From: Streptomyces flavidovirens DSM 40150
Lineage (GTDB): Bacteria; Actinomycetota; Actinomycetes; Streptomycetales; Streptomycetaceae
Length of the DNA: 64,000 nucleotides
NCBI RefSeq assembly: GCF_000429085.1
Contig: NZ_AUBE01000007.1
Location: 248,001-312,000 of the forward strand
Reading direction: 5' to 3'
In this document: positions 51,479 to 61,665 of the stretch, in pieces
Position numbering within the stretch: the first letter of the stretch is position 1
How the letters are laid out: the number at the start of each line of letters is the position of its first letter
Translations under genes and position numbers: made by a program
The notes under the pieces: generated by a model
Seen by the model: only the letters and a program-made list of their open reading frames with translations
What the model was told of the DNA's origin: nothing
The model's database searches: none

Positions 51479-52296
51479 ATGACCGGCATGAAGCAACTCA
51501 CAACCTTGATCACCGGCGCGACCCAGGGCCTGGGCCGTGGCATCGCACTCGACCTGGCCGCACGGGGCGGCACCCTCCTGCTGCACGGACGTGACCGCAG
51601 CCGCCTCGATTCCGTCGCGGCCGACGTACGGGCCGCCGCTCCTGACACCACCGTCCGCACCTACCTCGCCGATCTGGCGGACCTGGACCAGGTGCACGCC
51701 ATGGCCGCCCGGATCCGCGCCGCCGAGCCCCGGCTCGACGCGCTGGTCAACAACGCCGTCGCGGGCGGCGGCGCCGAGCCGCTTCGGCGGGAGCTGAGCC
51801 GCCAGGGCCACGAGCTGCGGTTCGCCGTGAACCACCTCGCCCCCTACGCGCTCACCCGAGACCTGCTCCCGCTGCTCACCGCCTCGGCGCCCGCACGCGT
51901 GGTGAATGTCGCCTCGGTCGGCCAGGAGGCCATCGACTTCGACAACCTCATGCTGGAGCGGGGCTACGAGGGCCTGCGCGCCTACTGCCGCAGCAAACTC
52001 GCGATGATCATGGCGACTTTCGAGCTGGCCGCCGAACTCGACGGTACGGGCATCACGGTCAACACCCTCCATCCGGCCCACCTCATGGACACCAACGGGG
52101 TCCGCGAGTACGGCCTCGCGCCGGTCACGAGCATCGACGAGGGCGTACGGCCGACCGTACGCCTGCTCATCGACCCGGACCTCGCTGGCGTCACCGGCCG
52201 CTATTTCGACCAGTTCACCGACACCCGGGCCCACGAGCAGGCGTACGACGCCGACGCCCGGAAACGCCTGATGACGCTGACCCACGCCCTCATCCG

Positions 52297-52300
<4 letters not shown>
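51479..52300 (+). CDS. SDR-family oxidoreductase
   Basis: 273 residues from ATG 51479 (ATG 51488 also possible). The NADP(H)-binding TGATQGLGRG, LVNNAVAGGG, an active-site Ser in VNVASVGQ and the YCRSK motif (Tyr-xxx-Lys) are the classical SDR elements, with NTLHPAHLMDTN after them. It resembles the retinol dehydrogenase-like branch acting on diverse alcohols and ketones. Its TAG stop lies in the palindrome CTAG that also provides the stop of the convergent aldo/keto reductase. Confidence 0.9.
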
Positions 52301-53289
<989 letters not shown>

Positions 53290-53404
53290 GTGGCTCTCCT
53301 CTGGGGAAGTGCGGGTCGGCGGGGGAGCGGGGCGCTGCGCGGAGCGGCGCCGCGTACCCAGACTGCCGGGCCGCCGTCATCCCGTCCAACAGAAGAATCC
53401 GAAT

Positions 53405-53430
53405 GATTTGAGAAGCTATGCTTCTGAATC
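53405..53430. promoter_or_regulatory. LysR-type operator adjoining the regulator's start codon
   Basis: The core TGAGAAGC-TAT-GCTTCTGA is a near-perfect inverted repeat, flanked by GATT and ATC. It ends one base before the LysR ATG at 53431, in the gap shared with the aldo/keto reductase gene. Confidence 0.65.
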
Positions 53431-54318
53431 ATGGAGCTGAGACACCTGGAGTACTTCGTCGCGGTGGCCGAGGAGTGCCACTTCACCCGCGCCGCGCAGC
53501 GACTGATGGTGTCGCAGTCCGGGCTGTCGGCGTCCGTGCGCGAGCTGGAGCGGGAGCTGGGCACGGCGCTGTTCGCCCGCACCACCCGGTCGGTCGGCCT
53601 GACCGAGGCGGGGCGCGCGCTGCTGGCCGAGGCGCGGCGTACTCTCGCGGCCGCCCGCGCCGCCAAGGACGCCGTTGCCGCGGTCCAGGGGCTTCTGCGC
53701 GGCACGCTCACCGTGGGCACCGAGCAGTGCATCGCGGGCGTGTACGTTCCGGGACTGCTCGCGCGCTTCCATCAGCAGCACCCGCGGGTGGAGATCCGGC
53801 TGCGTCAGGCGGCTTCAGCGCAGCTCGTCGAAGAGGTCGGCAGCGGCCGGCTCGACCTGGCGTTCGCCATCGACTGCGGGGACACGCCCCGGACCGTACG
53901 GATGCTGCCGCTCACGGACGAGCCGATGCTGCTGCTGTGCCACCCGGAACACGCGCTGGGCGGGGCGGACGAGGTCTCCTTGCACGACCTGCGCGACGAG
54001 CCGTTCATCGACTTCCACTCCGACTGGGGGCCACGCAGAGTCGGCGACGCGGCGTTCGCCGCCGCCGGGATCGGCCGACAGGTCGCACTGGAGGTCAGTG
54101 ATGTCCACAGCCTGCTGGAGCTGGTCCGTGAGTCGCTGGGCGTCGCGCTCGTCCCCCAGCATTTCGCGCGCAAACCGGAGGCGGAAGGCCTGAGCGCCGT
54201 CCCGCTGGCCGGTGCAGGGCGCCTGACGTACAGCAGTGTGACCGCGCTACCCCTGGAGGAGTCCACGAGCCCAACGGCCCGCGGCCTCCTCGGCCTGCTG
54301 GGACCAGCCGCTTCCTGA
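53431..54318 (+). CDS. LysR-family transcriptional regulator
   Basis: 295 residues. The HTH reads LEYFVAVAEECHFTRAAQRLMVSQSGLSASVRELERELGTALFAR, followed by TLTVGTEQCIAGVYVPGLLARFH, the start of the periplasmic-binding-like effector domain. No ribosome site separates the operator from the ATG, so the transcript may be leaderless. It probably controls the divergent aldo/keto reductase, as is usual for such pairs. Confidence 0.92.
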   Translation: MELRHLEYFVAVAEECHFTRAAQRLMVSQSGLSASVRELERELGTALFARTTRSVGLTEAGRALLAEARRTLAAARAAKDAVAAVQGLLRGTLTVGTEQCIAGVYVPGLLARFHQQHPRVEIRLRQAASAQLVEEVGSGRLDLAFAIDCGDTPRTVRMLPLTDEPMLLLCHPEHALGGADEVSLHDLRDEPFIDFHSDWGPRRVGDAAFAAAGIGRQVALEVSDVHSLLELVRESLGVALVPQHFARKPEAEGLSAVPLAGAGRLTYSSVTALPLEESTSPTARGLLGLLGPAAS

Positions 54319-54368
54319 CGGCCCGGCTCCACACCTCGGCCGGCGCCGGTCACTGGCAGGATGCCCGC

Positions 54369-54875
54369 ATGAGTGATCACCAGCGGACCGAACCCTCGCG
54401 GACAGCCGGCGAACGCGCCTCGCTGACCGGCTTTCTGCAGTACCAGCGCGAGACCCTGGCCATGAAGTGCGCCGGACTGACCACCAGCCGGCTGAGGGAG
54501 AAGGCGATACCGCCGTCCGGCCTGTCCCTGCTCGGACTCGTCCGGCATGTGGCCGAGGTCGAGCGGATGTGGTTCCAGGTCGTGTGGAACGGCGAGGACG
54601 TCGCGGGCTACTGGCCGGGGAAGGTGAACGGCACGTTCGCCGAGTTCGCCACCGACTCGGCCGATCCCGACGAGGCGTTCCGGATCTGGCACGCGGCGTG
54701 CGCGCGATCCCGCGCGATCGTGGAATCCGCCGAGTCACTCGACGCCATCGTTCGCCGGCGCGATGAGGTGTACACCCTCCGCTACATCGTCACTCACATG
54801 ATCGAGGAGTACGCCCGGCACAACGGCCACGCCGACCTGCTGCGCGAGCGGATCGACGGGGCCGTCGGAGAGTAG
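54369..54875 (+). CDS. DinB-family (DUF664) protein
   Basis: 168 residues forming a four-helix bundle. LTGFLQYQRETLAMKCAGLTTSRLREKAIPPSGLSLLGLVRHVAEVERMWF is the typical start, with histidine in LVRHVAEVE. Two further histidines lie in TLRYIVTHMIEEYARHNGHADLLRE, together making the three-His metal site of DinB/YfiT-like proteins. In actinomycetes some are thiol transferases using mycothiol; activity here is unknown. Confidence 0.9.
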   Translation: MSDHQRTEPSRTAGERASLTGFLQYQRETLAMKCAGLTTSRLREKAIPPSGLSLLGLVRHVAEVERMWFQVVWNGEDVAGYWPGKVNGTFAEFATDSADPDEAFRIWHAACARSRAIVESAESLDAIVRRRDEVYTLRYIVTHMIEEYARHNGHADLLRERIDGAVGE

Positions 54876-54888
54876 CGGCGGCCGGTGT

Positions 54889-55242
54889 TCACAGGCGTCG
54901 CAGCAACCTCCGCAGGCGCCTCAGGGGGCGGGAGCGGCCGGTGCGCGGCGGCGGTTCCTGCGCCGGATGCCACAAGGGCACCTGCGGCATGAGGAAGCGC
55001 GAACCGGAGGCCTCCATCGCACAGAAAAGCTCGCCACCCATGTCTTCGACGATGATGCGGAACGGCCGGGGCGGATCCTCGGGCAGCTCGGCGGTCAGGA
55101 CCGTTGCGCCTTTGGGGCGGCCCCGCCGGTAGGCGACGACCTTGCCGTCCACCAGGACCTCGATGCCGTCGGAATGCCGTCCGACCTGGACGCTGATCGA
55201 GTGCCCGTCCTGATCGAGGTGAAAGCGGTGACCACGGGCCAT
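54889..55242 (-). CDS. Conserved hypothetical protein, 117 aa
   Basis: 117 residues from ATG 55242 with GGGGAGG seven bases upstream. A beta-rich body (FHLDQDGHSISVQVGRHSDGIEVLVDGKVVAYRRG, then PFRIIVEDMGGELFCAMEASG) ends in a strongly basic Arg/Leu tail. It is cytoplasmic, with no catalytic motif that I can recognise. The clear ribosome site and composition support a real gene. Confidence 0.75.
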   Translation of the reverse strand: MARGHRFHLDQDGHSISVQVGRHSDGIEVLVDGKVVAYRRGRPKGATVLTAELPEDPPRPFRIIVEDMGGELFCAMEASGSRFLMPQVPLWHPAQEPPPRTGRSRPLRRLRRLLRRL

Positions 55243-55365
55243 GACGAACCTCCCCGAACGGTGCAGGACGTCCTGTTCCAAGGGTACGCAGCCTCTCCGG
55301 AACCTCGCCTCCGCCGCCCGCGCTCCTCCCACGGTCACCGACCGGAGTCTCCCCTGAACGTCCGG

Positions 55366-56257
55366 TTACTTCTTGAAGCCGTAGTCCATCAGTTTCTTCG
55401 CGTCCGTCGCCCGCTGGACCTCCGAGGAGGAGGCGAGGACCGTGCCGATGACTGTCCTGCCGCTCCGGGTCGCGGCAAAGACCAAGCAGTACTTGGCCTC
55501 CGGGCCCGAGCCGGTCTTGACGCCGATCGCGCCGGAGTAACTGCCGAGCAGGGTGTTGGTGTTGGTCCAGGACATGTAGCGGTAGCCGTTGTTCTTCGTC
55601 GTGACCTTCTGCTTAGTCGACTTCGTCTTCACGACCGTACGGAAGGTGGGGTACCTCATCGCGTTGCCGGCGAGCTTCGTCAGGTCGCGCGGTGTCGAGT
55701 AGTTCGAGGTGATTCCGATGCCGTCGAACGAATCGAAGTGCGTGTTCTTCAAACCCAGGCTCCTGGCGGTCGAGTTCATCTTCCCGATGAACGACTTCAC
55801 GCGCTTGGCTCGCGTGGACCCGCTGCCGAACTTGTCGGCCAGTGCGTACGCCGCGTCGCAGCCGGAGGGGAGCATGAGCCCGTACAGCAGCTGGCGGACG
55901 GTGACCTTGTCGCCGACGATCAGGCGGGCCGACGACGCGGTGTTCGAGACGATGTAGTCGCTGTACGCCTTCTGGATCGTGACCTTGGCGTCCAGGTTGA
56001 GGTTCTTCTCCGCCAGCACCACCCGCGCCGTCATGATCTTGGTGGCTGGAGCCCGTGGGAAGACGCCTGTCCGCGGCCTTGGTGAAGAGGGTCTTCCCCG
56101 TGCCGTTGTTCATCAGGAAGCCGCCCTTGGCGACGATCGTGGGCGCCTTGAGCGTGTCCGCCTGTGCCGGAGCGGAAAGCGGCCCGGCCGTCAGGACGGC
56201 TCCTGCGGTGACGGCGACTCCTGTCACGCGCAGGACGGCCTCGATGTCAGTTTTCAA
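55366..56257 (-). pseudogene. D-alanyl-D-alanine carboxypeptidase, frameshifted at the SxxK motif
   Basis: The first frame from 56257 encodes a signal peptide and PTIVAKGGFLMNNGTGKTLFTKAADRR. The frame one base away, running to a stop at 55366, encodes KIMTARVVLAEKNLNLDAKVTIQKAY, then MLPSGCDAAYALADKFG and the KTG block GAIGVKTGSG. The junction is at 56046: removing one C on the + strand turns the minus-strand TCC-A(G)CC-ACC-AAG into Ser-Thr-Thr-Lys, exactly the catalytic SxxK. The family trims stem-peptide D-Ala in peptidoglycan outside the membrane. As written no active enzyme can be made without frameshifting. Either a recent pseudogene or a sequencing error. Confidence 0.85.
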
Positions 56258-56305
56258 TTCGGGTACTCCAAACGCCCCTTGGGGGCGGCCAAGTGAGAAT
56301 GCCGG

Positions 56306-57940
56306 TCACTCGTACAACGGCCGGACCGCGCAATGGATGTGTCCCGCACGCCGGCTCCTCAGCGCGACGGCCGCCGCGGCCGGCGGCGATCCGTCGGTAA
56401 CGACACCCGAGCGCCGCTCCTCATCCAACGGCCCGGCCCCCGCCACGTAGGCGCCGAAACCTGTCCGGCGGCCCAGGTTGGGAAGCGGGTGCATGCGCCA
56501 CTGGCGGGCGTACGCAGGGGGGCGTCCCCCGTACGAGACCAGGACCGCGACGGGCCGGTGGCGCGCCGTGGCGGCGAGGGCCTGTGGCGTGATGCTTCCG
56601 TCGTGGCCGCCGGGCTGGCGGGAGGCGCAACCGGTCCGGAACGCGACCCGGACCGCCTCGTCACCGCTGATCACACACGGCGGACGTACGCCCAGCGCCC
56701 GCAGTTCGGCGGCGATCCGGGTGAGGTCCGCGGTGTCACGCCGTACCCGGTTCGCGACCCCGTCGACCAGGACGTACTGAATCGCCAGGTGGACGACGAC
56801 GGCCACGGCGACGAGCCCCGCCGTGATACGCCGCCACCGCGCCCGCGGCGCGCACGCCCGGACCAGGCACTGCGCCACGGGCAGGGCCAGCAGGGCGTAC
56901 GCGGGCAGCAGGAAACGCGGCGCCGCGTACCCGACGGTGAACAGATAGGGCGCCGCCAGGGCCACCCCCACCACCGTGGCCAGCACGATCGGCGCGCGGT
57001 ACCGGGCGCGGACGGCGGCCCGCACACCGCCCGCCACCAGCAGAGGCAGCGCGAAGAACCAGAGACCGGACGCCGGGTGCCGCCAGGGCACGTCGCAGGG
57101 CCGGCACAGCGCACGGCCGCCCAGGGCCCGCACGTGGTCGTCGACGGCGAAGTACCAGCCCAAGTGGCCCTGGATCTCGCTGGCCCGCCGCAGCCGGGCG
57201 GCGAGACCGCCGTAGTGGAGGTACGCCTCCACCACCCACTCGGCGCAGCCGAGAGCGACGCCCGCGCCCGTCACGGCGACCAGCAGGCCCCTGCGACGCG
57301 TACGCGGGGCAACCAGGGCCGCCGCGACGAGCGGCAGGGCCAGCCACACCGCGTCGGACGGACGCATCAGCGCGGCGAACGCCACACCGGCGCCCATGCC
57401 GATCAGCGCCCGGTGGTCGCCGGGGTCCCGCGCGGCCCGCAGGAAGCACCCCACCGCCGCGAGGGCGCCGTACGCGACCCAGAGGTTGGGCATCGCCTGC
57501 GAGGCGTAGAACATCGTGACCCACAGGCTCGCGAACAGGGCCCCGGCGACCGCGAGCACGGGAGCGGGCAGCAGCCGGCGCCACACCCACAGCGCGAGGA
57601 ACAGGCCGCAGCCGGCCAGCACAGCCATGTACACGCGCAGCGCCGGGACCGAGGTGGTCAGCGACGTGACCGGAGCGACGAGGTACGTGATGCCCCGCGC
57701 CCGGGGTGCGCTGAAGAAGGCCGCCGGCGCCTGCGGGCTCACCTGACTGACGTACACGGTCTCGTCCCAGCCGAGACCGAGACCGGGGGCGACCACGGCG
57801 AGGTGGGCGAGGGCGAAGGCCGTGGCGACGGCCGCCAGGAGGGGCAGCGGACGCGCGGCCGCCGCGGCGGGGGAGCGGCGCTCGCGCGCCTCGCGCGGCA
57901 CACGGTCCGGCGGGCCGGCGACGAAGCGTGTTTCCTGCAT
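56306..57940 (-). CDS. GT-C fold membrane glycosyltransferase-like protein
   Basis: 544 residues from ATG 57940 with about ten to twelve hydrophobic helices. After helix 1 the acidic GLGWDETVYVSQ (Asp59, Glu60) matches the first extracytoplasmic loop of GT-C glycosyltransferases, where these residues bind the polyprenyl-phosphate sugar donor. ASQAMPNLWVAYGAL and MRPSDAVWLALPL are further typical helices. The C-terminal 140 residues are soluble. It probably glycosylates an extracytoplasmic acceptor; the acceptor is unknown. Divergent from a methyltransferase. Confidence 0.8.
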   Translation of the reverse strand: MQETRFVAGPPDRVPREARERRSPAAAAARPLPLLAAVATAFALAHLAVVAPGLGLGWDETVYVSQVSPQAPAAFFSAPRARGITYLVAPVTSLTTSVPALRVYMAVLAGCGLFLALWVWRRLLPAPVLAVAGALFASLWVTMFYASQAMPNLWVAYGALAAVGCFLRAARDPGDHRALIGMGAGVAFAALMRPSDAVWLALPLVAAALVAPRTRRRGLLVAVTGAGVALGCAEWVVEAYLHYGGLAARLRRASEIQGHLGWYFAVDDHVRALGGRALCRPCDVPWRHPASGLWFFALPLLVAGGVRAAVRARYRAPIVLATVVGVALAAPYLFTVGYAAPRFLLPAYALLALPVAQCLVRACAPRARWRRITAGLVAVAVVVHLAIQYVLVDGVANRVRRDTADLTRIAAELRALGVRPPCVISGDEAVRVAFRTGCASRQPGGHDGSITPQALAATARHRPVAVLVSYGGRPPAYARQWRMHPLPNLGRRTGFGAYVAGAGPLDEERRSGVVTDGSPPAAAAVALRSRRAGHIHCAVRPLYE

Positions 57941-58168
57941 GGCCGGCCTGCCCTGCCTCGCTCGGGGATACGGCCGGGGATGACGGCTCCCCGGCCTGCC
58001 TGTCCCCTCCACGCTGGGGGCGGTCGCGGCGGCCTACCACGCGGAGGGACGCACTCAGCGGAACGGTTCCCCCGAAGGAGTGAGGCGGCGTATTTGGGCG
58101 GTGTATCCGGGTTCCCGTGGTTAGCATCCGACAAAAAGGGCAAGCCCATCGATGGCACGGAGGCCGTC

Positions 58169-59014
58169 ATGCATCAGTCACCCGCTTCGCGCCTGTCGGC
58201 GAACCGTTCACGACTCGGCCACAAGGTGCAGTACGCGCTGCGGCATCCGCGGCGCGTACTGCCCTACCTGCGCCGGGCGGGACGGGACAGCTGGCTGCGC
58301 CTGCGGCACCGCGGGAACCATGTCGCGTACTACCGGGCGGTGATGGCGTCCGACACGGCGCGAAGCCCGGAAGCGGCGGTCGGCGGCGGACCCTCGCGCG
58401 ACCGCTGGCTGGCCATCGGGCAGATGCAGTACGACTATCTGATGGGGCATGGGCTGAAGCCGCAGGACCGGATGCTGGAGATCGGCTGCGGCAATCTGCG
58501 CGCCGGATGGCGGTTCATCCAGTACCTGGAGCCTGGCCACTACTACGGGATCGACATCTCGCCCGACATCCTCATCGAGGCCAAGAAGACCCTGGTCGGG
58601 TACGGGCTGCAGGACAGACTCCCGTATCTCACCCCCGTCCAGGACCTGAAGCTGGACTTCCTGCCCGACGCCTGGTTCACGGTGGTGCACGCCCACAGCG
58701 TCTTCTCGCACTCCCCGGTGGAGGTCATCGACGAATGTCTCGCGCACGTCGGACGGGTGCTGGCACCCGGCGGGTTCTTCGACTTCACCTTCGACCGTAC
58801 GGAGGGAGCCGAACACCAGGTGCTCGGCGAAGACTTCTACTACCGTACCCAGACCCTGATCCGGCTGGCCGCGAAGCACGGCCTCGTCGCCCGCTTCATG
58901 GACGACTGGGAGCGGCTGCCGCACGGCCAGTCCAAGCTCCGGGTCACCCACCCCGTGCCCGACCGGTCGCCCGCCCCGGCCGTGGAGGCCGAAATGCCCA
59001 CGGTCGAGCAGTGA
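58169..59014 (+). CDS. Class I SAM-dependent methyltransferase
   Basis: 281 residues from ATG 58169 with GGAGG six bases upstream. The SAM-binding motif I is MLEIGCGNLRAGWRFIQYL (LEIGCG at 103-108), then GIDISPDILIEAKK and VVHAHSVFSHSPVEVIDECLAHVGRVLAPGGFFDFTF. A basic N-terminal 60 residues precede it. The target may be a sugar or lipid. The divergent GT-C gene suggests, but does not prove, a joint role in glycan or glycolipid modification. Confidence 0.88.
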   Translation: MHQSPASRLSANRSRLGHKVQYALRHPRRVLPYLRRAGRDSWLRLRHRGNHVAYYRAVMASDTARSPEAAVGGGPSRDRWLAIGQMQYDYLMGHGLKPQDRMLEIGCGNLRAGWRFIQYLEPGHYYGIDISPDILIEAKKTLVGYGLQDRLPYLTPVQDLKLDFLPDAWFTVVHAHSVFSHSPVEVIDECLAHVGRVLAPGGFFDFTFDRTEGAEHQVLGEDFYYRTQTLIRLAAKHGLVARFMDDWERLPHGQSKLRVTHPVPDRSPAPAVEAEMPTVEQ

Positions 59015-59093
59015 TCAAGCCTCCGTCGAAGACGGTGGTGGCGTGCCCGCGCCTCGCCCCGGGCGACGCTGCTCTCCACCACCCGCAGGCACG

Positions 59094-59960
59094 TCACGGA
59101 TGCCGCACCCGCTGACCACGGGCCGGCTGGTTGGCGATCAGCAGGGTGACGCCGGCCCGGCGGAAGCCCAGACGGGCGTACATACGGGCGACGGCCTCCT
59201 GCGCGTAGGCGAGGAAGACGGTGTGCACCCCGCTCTCACGGGCGTGGGCGGCCAACGCCACCATGACGGCAGCGCCGAGACCCTGGCGACGGGCGGTGGG
59301 AAGGGTACCGATGCCGCCTATCTCGGTGGTGCCGTTCGCCGGGTGGTAGTGGCCCGAGGCGAGCGGAGTGCCGTCCTGGGCGAACGCAGCGACGAGCGTC
59401 TTGTGTCCGGCCAGCAGGGAGGGGCGGGTCGTTGCCACCGTGCCGTCCGCACTGAGCCTCTCGGCCACCGCCGCCAGCTCAGTGCCGCCCGCCGTGCCCA
59501 CGGCCGTGCCCTCGGCGGCGAAGGCCAGGTGAGGGATGGCGAGTACGGCGGGCAGGGCGGGGTCGTCGGCGTCCAGGGCCCGGAGCGTGACGCCGGCGGG
59601 CAGGGACGGCCGGGGCAACGGACAGTGGGCGTCAAGGGCCATGAGGGGGCGTTCCGCCACCGGGTCGCCGACTGCCTCAAGACGGGCGCGCAGCGACGGT
59701 GTCACCTCGGCGAGCCACTCGAAGGCCTCCGGCACGCCCAGCTCGCGCTGCCGGGCGCGAACCCTGGCGATGTCGGCGGCGGTGACGGTCACGGGGCCTG
59801 CCGAGGCGGGGCGGGCATGGCTGGGACCGCCGTAGTACGGGGCGCCCGCCTCCTTTCGTACGAACAGGCGCAAGGAGCCGAACTCCTCCGCGTCCGCGAA
59901 CACCAGCGGCACGGTGGCGTAGTACTGCTCGATACGGTCGCGCAAGGATGGCTCGCTCAT
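59094..59960 (-). CDS. GNAT-family N-acetyltransferase
   Basis: 288 residues from ATG 59960 (ATG 59969 also in frame). The N-terminal 130 residues form an auxiliary domain (RIEQYYATVPLVFADAEEFGSLRLFV). The C-terminal GNAT domain has TEIGGIGTLPTARRQGLGAAVM (acetyl-CoA motif A) and the closing VARMYARLGFRRAG. Substrate not known. Stands alone, preceded on the other strand by a small gene. Confidence 0.87.
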   Translation of the reverse strand: MSEPSLRDRIEQYYATVPLVFADAEEFGSLRLFVRKEAGAPYYGGPSHARPASAGPVTVTAADIARVRARQRELGVPEAFEWLAEVTPSLRARLEAVGDPVAERPLMALDAHCPLPRPSLPAGVTLRALDADDPALPAVLAIPHLAFAAEGTAVGTAGGTELAAVAERLSADGTVATTRPSLLAGHKTLVAAFAQDGTPLASGHYHPANGTTEIGGIGTLPTARRQGLGAAVMVALAAHARESGVHTVFLAYAQEAVARMYARLGFRRAGVTLLIANQPARGQRVRHP

Positions 59961-60127
59961 GAGGCACATCCCATCACGGGGCGCGCTGACACGGCGGAGC
60001 GGGGATTCAAGCCCGTCTTGGGGTAGTCGTAACGAATGTTGACAGATCCATCCCGCAGGTCGCCGCGAGGCGTGGGTCCGGAAGTACCGGTGGGCGACGC
60101 CGTACACGTCCAGGCTGAGGAGTCCGC

Positions 60128-60439
60128 ATGACCACCTACCTCATCTCCATTCCGGGCACGTTCCTGCGCGAAGTGCCCGAGAGCGCACGAGCCGCGCTGG
60201 TGAAGCACCTGCGCCCGGCCGACCCGCAGCACACACAACTGGGCCAGTCCGAAGACCTGGACATTCTCACCGTCAATGACAACGGCACGTTCAGCATCCG
60301 CCTGGAGGTGGACGCTGACGACAGTCACAGCGCGGAACTGCACGCGAAGCAGGTGGCCGCCGCGGCCCTGCGGGAGGCGGGCCTCACTGAGGACGAGGCG
60401 CCGCTGGGGCCGACAGCGGTCACCGGCATCGACACGTAG
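60128..60439 (+). CDS. Hypothetical protein, 103 aa
   Basis: 103 residues from ATG 60128. Mixed alpha/beta, acidic: MTTYLISIPGTFLREVPE, DLDILTVNDNGTFSIRLEVDADD, then a helix with HAKQVAAAALREAGLTEDEAP. No family recognised. TTGACA at 60039-60044 could be a -35 box, though no clear -10 follows. The stop lies in an exact 21-nt tandem duplication, so read-through would add VTGIDT and end again. Confidence 0.7.
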   Translation: MTTYLISIPGTFLREVPESARAALVKHLRPADPQHTQLGQSEDLDILTVNDNGTFSIRLEVDADDSHSAELHAKQVAAAALREAGLTEDEAPLGPTAVTGIDT

Positions 60440-60460
60440 GTCACCGGCATCGACACGTAG
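60419..60460. repeat. Exact 21-nt tandem duplication spanning a stop codon
   Basis: Units 60419-60439 and 60440-60460 are identical, each encoding VTGIDT followed by TAG. The period of 21 keeps the second stop in frame. Confidence 0.96.
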
Positions 60461-60744
60461 CTTCGCGCCGACCCGAATGGACGAGCCGAGCCCCAGCCCC
60501 CAGCTCCTCCACCTCCCCCTCAGGCCGCATCAACCTGCCCGCGCCCCGGCGTAGCCATCACTCTCATTGGCGTTGCTCTCTGGTGGCCGGCGGCTTCGCC
60601 GTGTAGCGTCGCCAGTAGATGTCGTGGTTCGCAGTACCTGCCCGCGCTATGGCGTGGGCGCTTTGCTGTGCAGTGCCAAAGGACCAGGGCGATCACCTCC
60701 GGGTCCGCGCGGTGCGGATCCGATATCGACTGAAAGGCACCAGC
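60461..60744 (+). promoter_or_regulatory. Upstream and leader region of the cold-shock gene
   Basis: About 280 bases without a gene. The last 60 include a GGGTCCGC/GCGGATCC inverted repeat near 60700-60718, before the GAAAGG ribosome site. Long structured leaders are usual for cold-shock genes; the transcription start cannot be placed by eye. Confidence 0.4.
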
Positions 60745-60948
60745 ATGGCCAGCGGAACCGTCAAGTGGTTCAACTCCGAAAAGGGCTTCGGCTTCATCTC
60801 CCAGGACGGCGGCGGCCCGGACGTCTTCGCGCACTACTCCAACATCAACTCCTCCGGCTTCCGCGAGCTCCAGGAAGGCCAGACCGTCACCTTCGACGTC
60901 ACGCAGGGCCAGAAGGGCCCGCAGGCGGAGAACATCACGGTCGCCTGA
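60745..60948 (+). CDS. CspA-family cold-shock protein
   Basis: 67 residues from ATG 60745 with GAAAGG eight bases upstream. [18 protein letters not shown] contains RNP1 (KGFGFI, 13-18) and VFAHYSNI contains RNP2 (VFAHY, 27-31). This OB-fold protein binds single-stranded RNA and DNA, acting as an RNA chaperone. Full length for the family. Followed by a strong terminator. Confidence 0.97.
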   Translation: MASGTVKWFNSEKGFGFISQDGGGPDVFAHYSNINSSGFRELQEGQTVTFDVTQGQKGPQAENITVA

Positions 60949-60968
60949 TCTGATGCCGGGCACACCAG

Positions 60969-60998
60969 GCCCCCCGGAGCGATCGCGCTGCGGGGGGC
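60969..60998 (+). terminator. Terminator of the cold-shock gene
   Basis: GCCCCCCGGAGCG (60969-60981) pairs with CGCTGCGGGGGGC (60986-60998) with one mismatch over the loop ATCG, 20 bases after the stop. Confidence 0.9.
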
Positions 60999-61044
60999 TT
61001 CGTACATCCCTCTCCGAGTCCGAGGGTGCCGCGTACGACTTCGA

Positions 61045-61665
61045 CTACTCGAACCGCGCGGTGTCGCCTGCCCCCCGGCGCACGACCTCGGCTTCGCCGC
61101 TGGAGAAGTCGATGACTGTGGTCGGCTCGGTGCCGCAGTCGCCCGAGTCGACCACGGCGTCGACCGCGTGGTCGAGCCGTTCCTTGATTTCCCAGCCCTG
61201 CGTCAGTGGCTCGTCCTCGTCGGGCAGGAGCAGAGTGCTGGAGAGCAGCGGCTCACCGAGGTCGGCGAGCAGCGCCTGAGCGACGACGTGATCGGGAATC
61301 CGTACGCCGACGGTCTTCTTCTTCGGGTGGAGCAACTGGCGGGGCACCTCCTTCGTCGCGGGGAGGATGAAGGTGTAGCTGCCGGGCGTCGCTGCCTTGA
61401 TCGCGCGGAACACGTCATTGTCGACGTGCACGAACTGACCGAGCTGTGCGAAGTCCTGGCACACGAGGGTGAAATGGTGACGATCGTCGAGGTTCCGGAT
61501 CGAACGGATCCGGCTGAGGCCGTCACGATTGCCGAGCTGGCATCCCAGTGCGTAACAGGAATCCGTCGGGTACGCGACGAGTGCGCCGGAACGGATGCTG
61601 TCAGCCACGTTGCTGATGGTGCGCCGCTGAGGATTCTCGGGGTGCACGTCGAAATACTTCGCCAT
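61045..61665 (-). CDS. yciO: YciO-type Sua5/YrdC family protein
   Basis: 206 residues from ATG 61665. It follows E. coli YciO block by block: FDVHPENPQRR, VAYPTDSCYALGCQ, IRNLDDRHHFTLVCQD, TPGSYTFILPATKEVPRQLLHPKKKTVGVRIP, LLSSTLLLP, and PTTVIDFSSGEAEVVRRGAGD. The fold is that of L-threonylcarbamoyladenylate synthase (tRNA t6A37), though the exact role of YciO is less settled than that of TsaC. Binds double-stranded or tRNA-like RNA and ATP. Single gene. Confidence 0.93.
   Translation of the reverse strand: MAKYFDVHPENPQRRTISNVADSIRSGALVAYPTDSCYALGCQLGNRDGLSRIRSIRNLDDRHHFTLVCQDFAQLGQFVHVDNDVFRAIKAATPGSYTFILPATKEVPRQLLHPKKKTVGVRIPDHVVAQALLADLGEPLLSSTLLLPDEDEPLTQGWEIKERLDHAVDAVVDSGDCGTEPTTVIDFSSGEAEVVRRGAGDTARFE

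Noticed and set aside
56333..59014. 893-residue rightward reading ending in the methyltransferase
   Set aside because: Only its last 281 residues are the methyltransferase; the rest is antisense to the GT-C gene and lacks a ribosome site.
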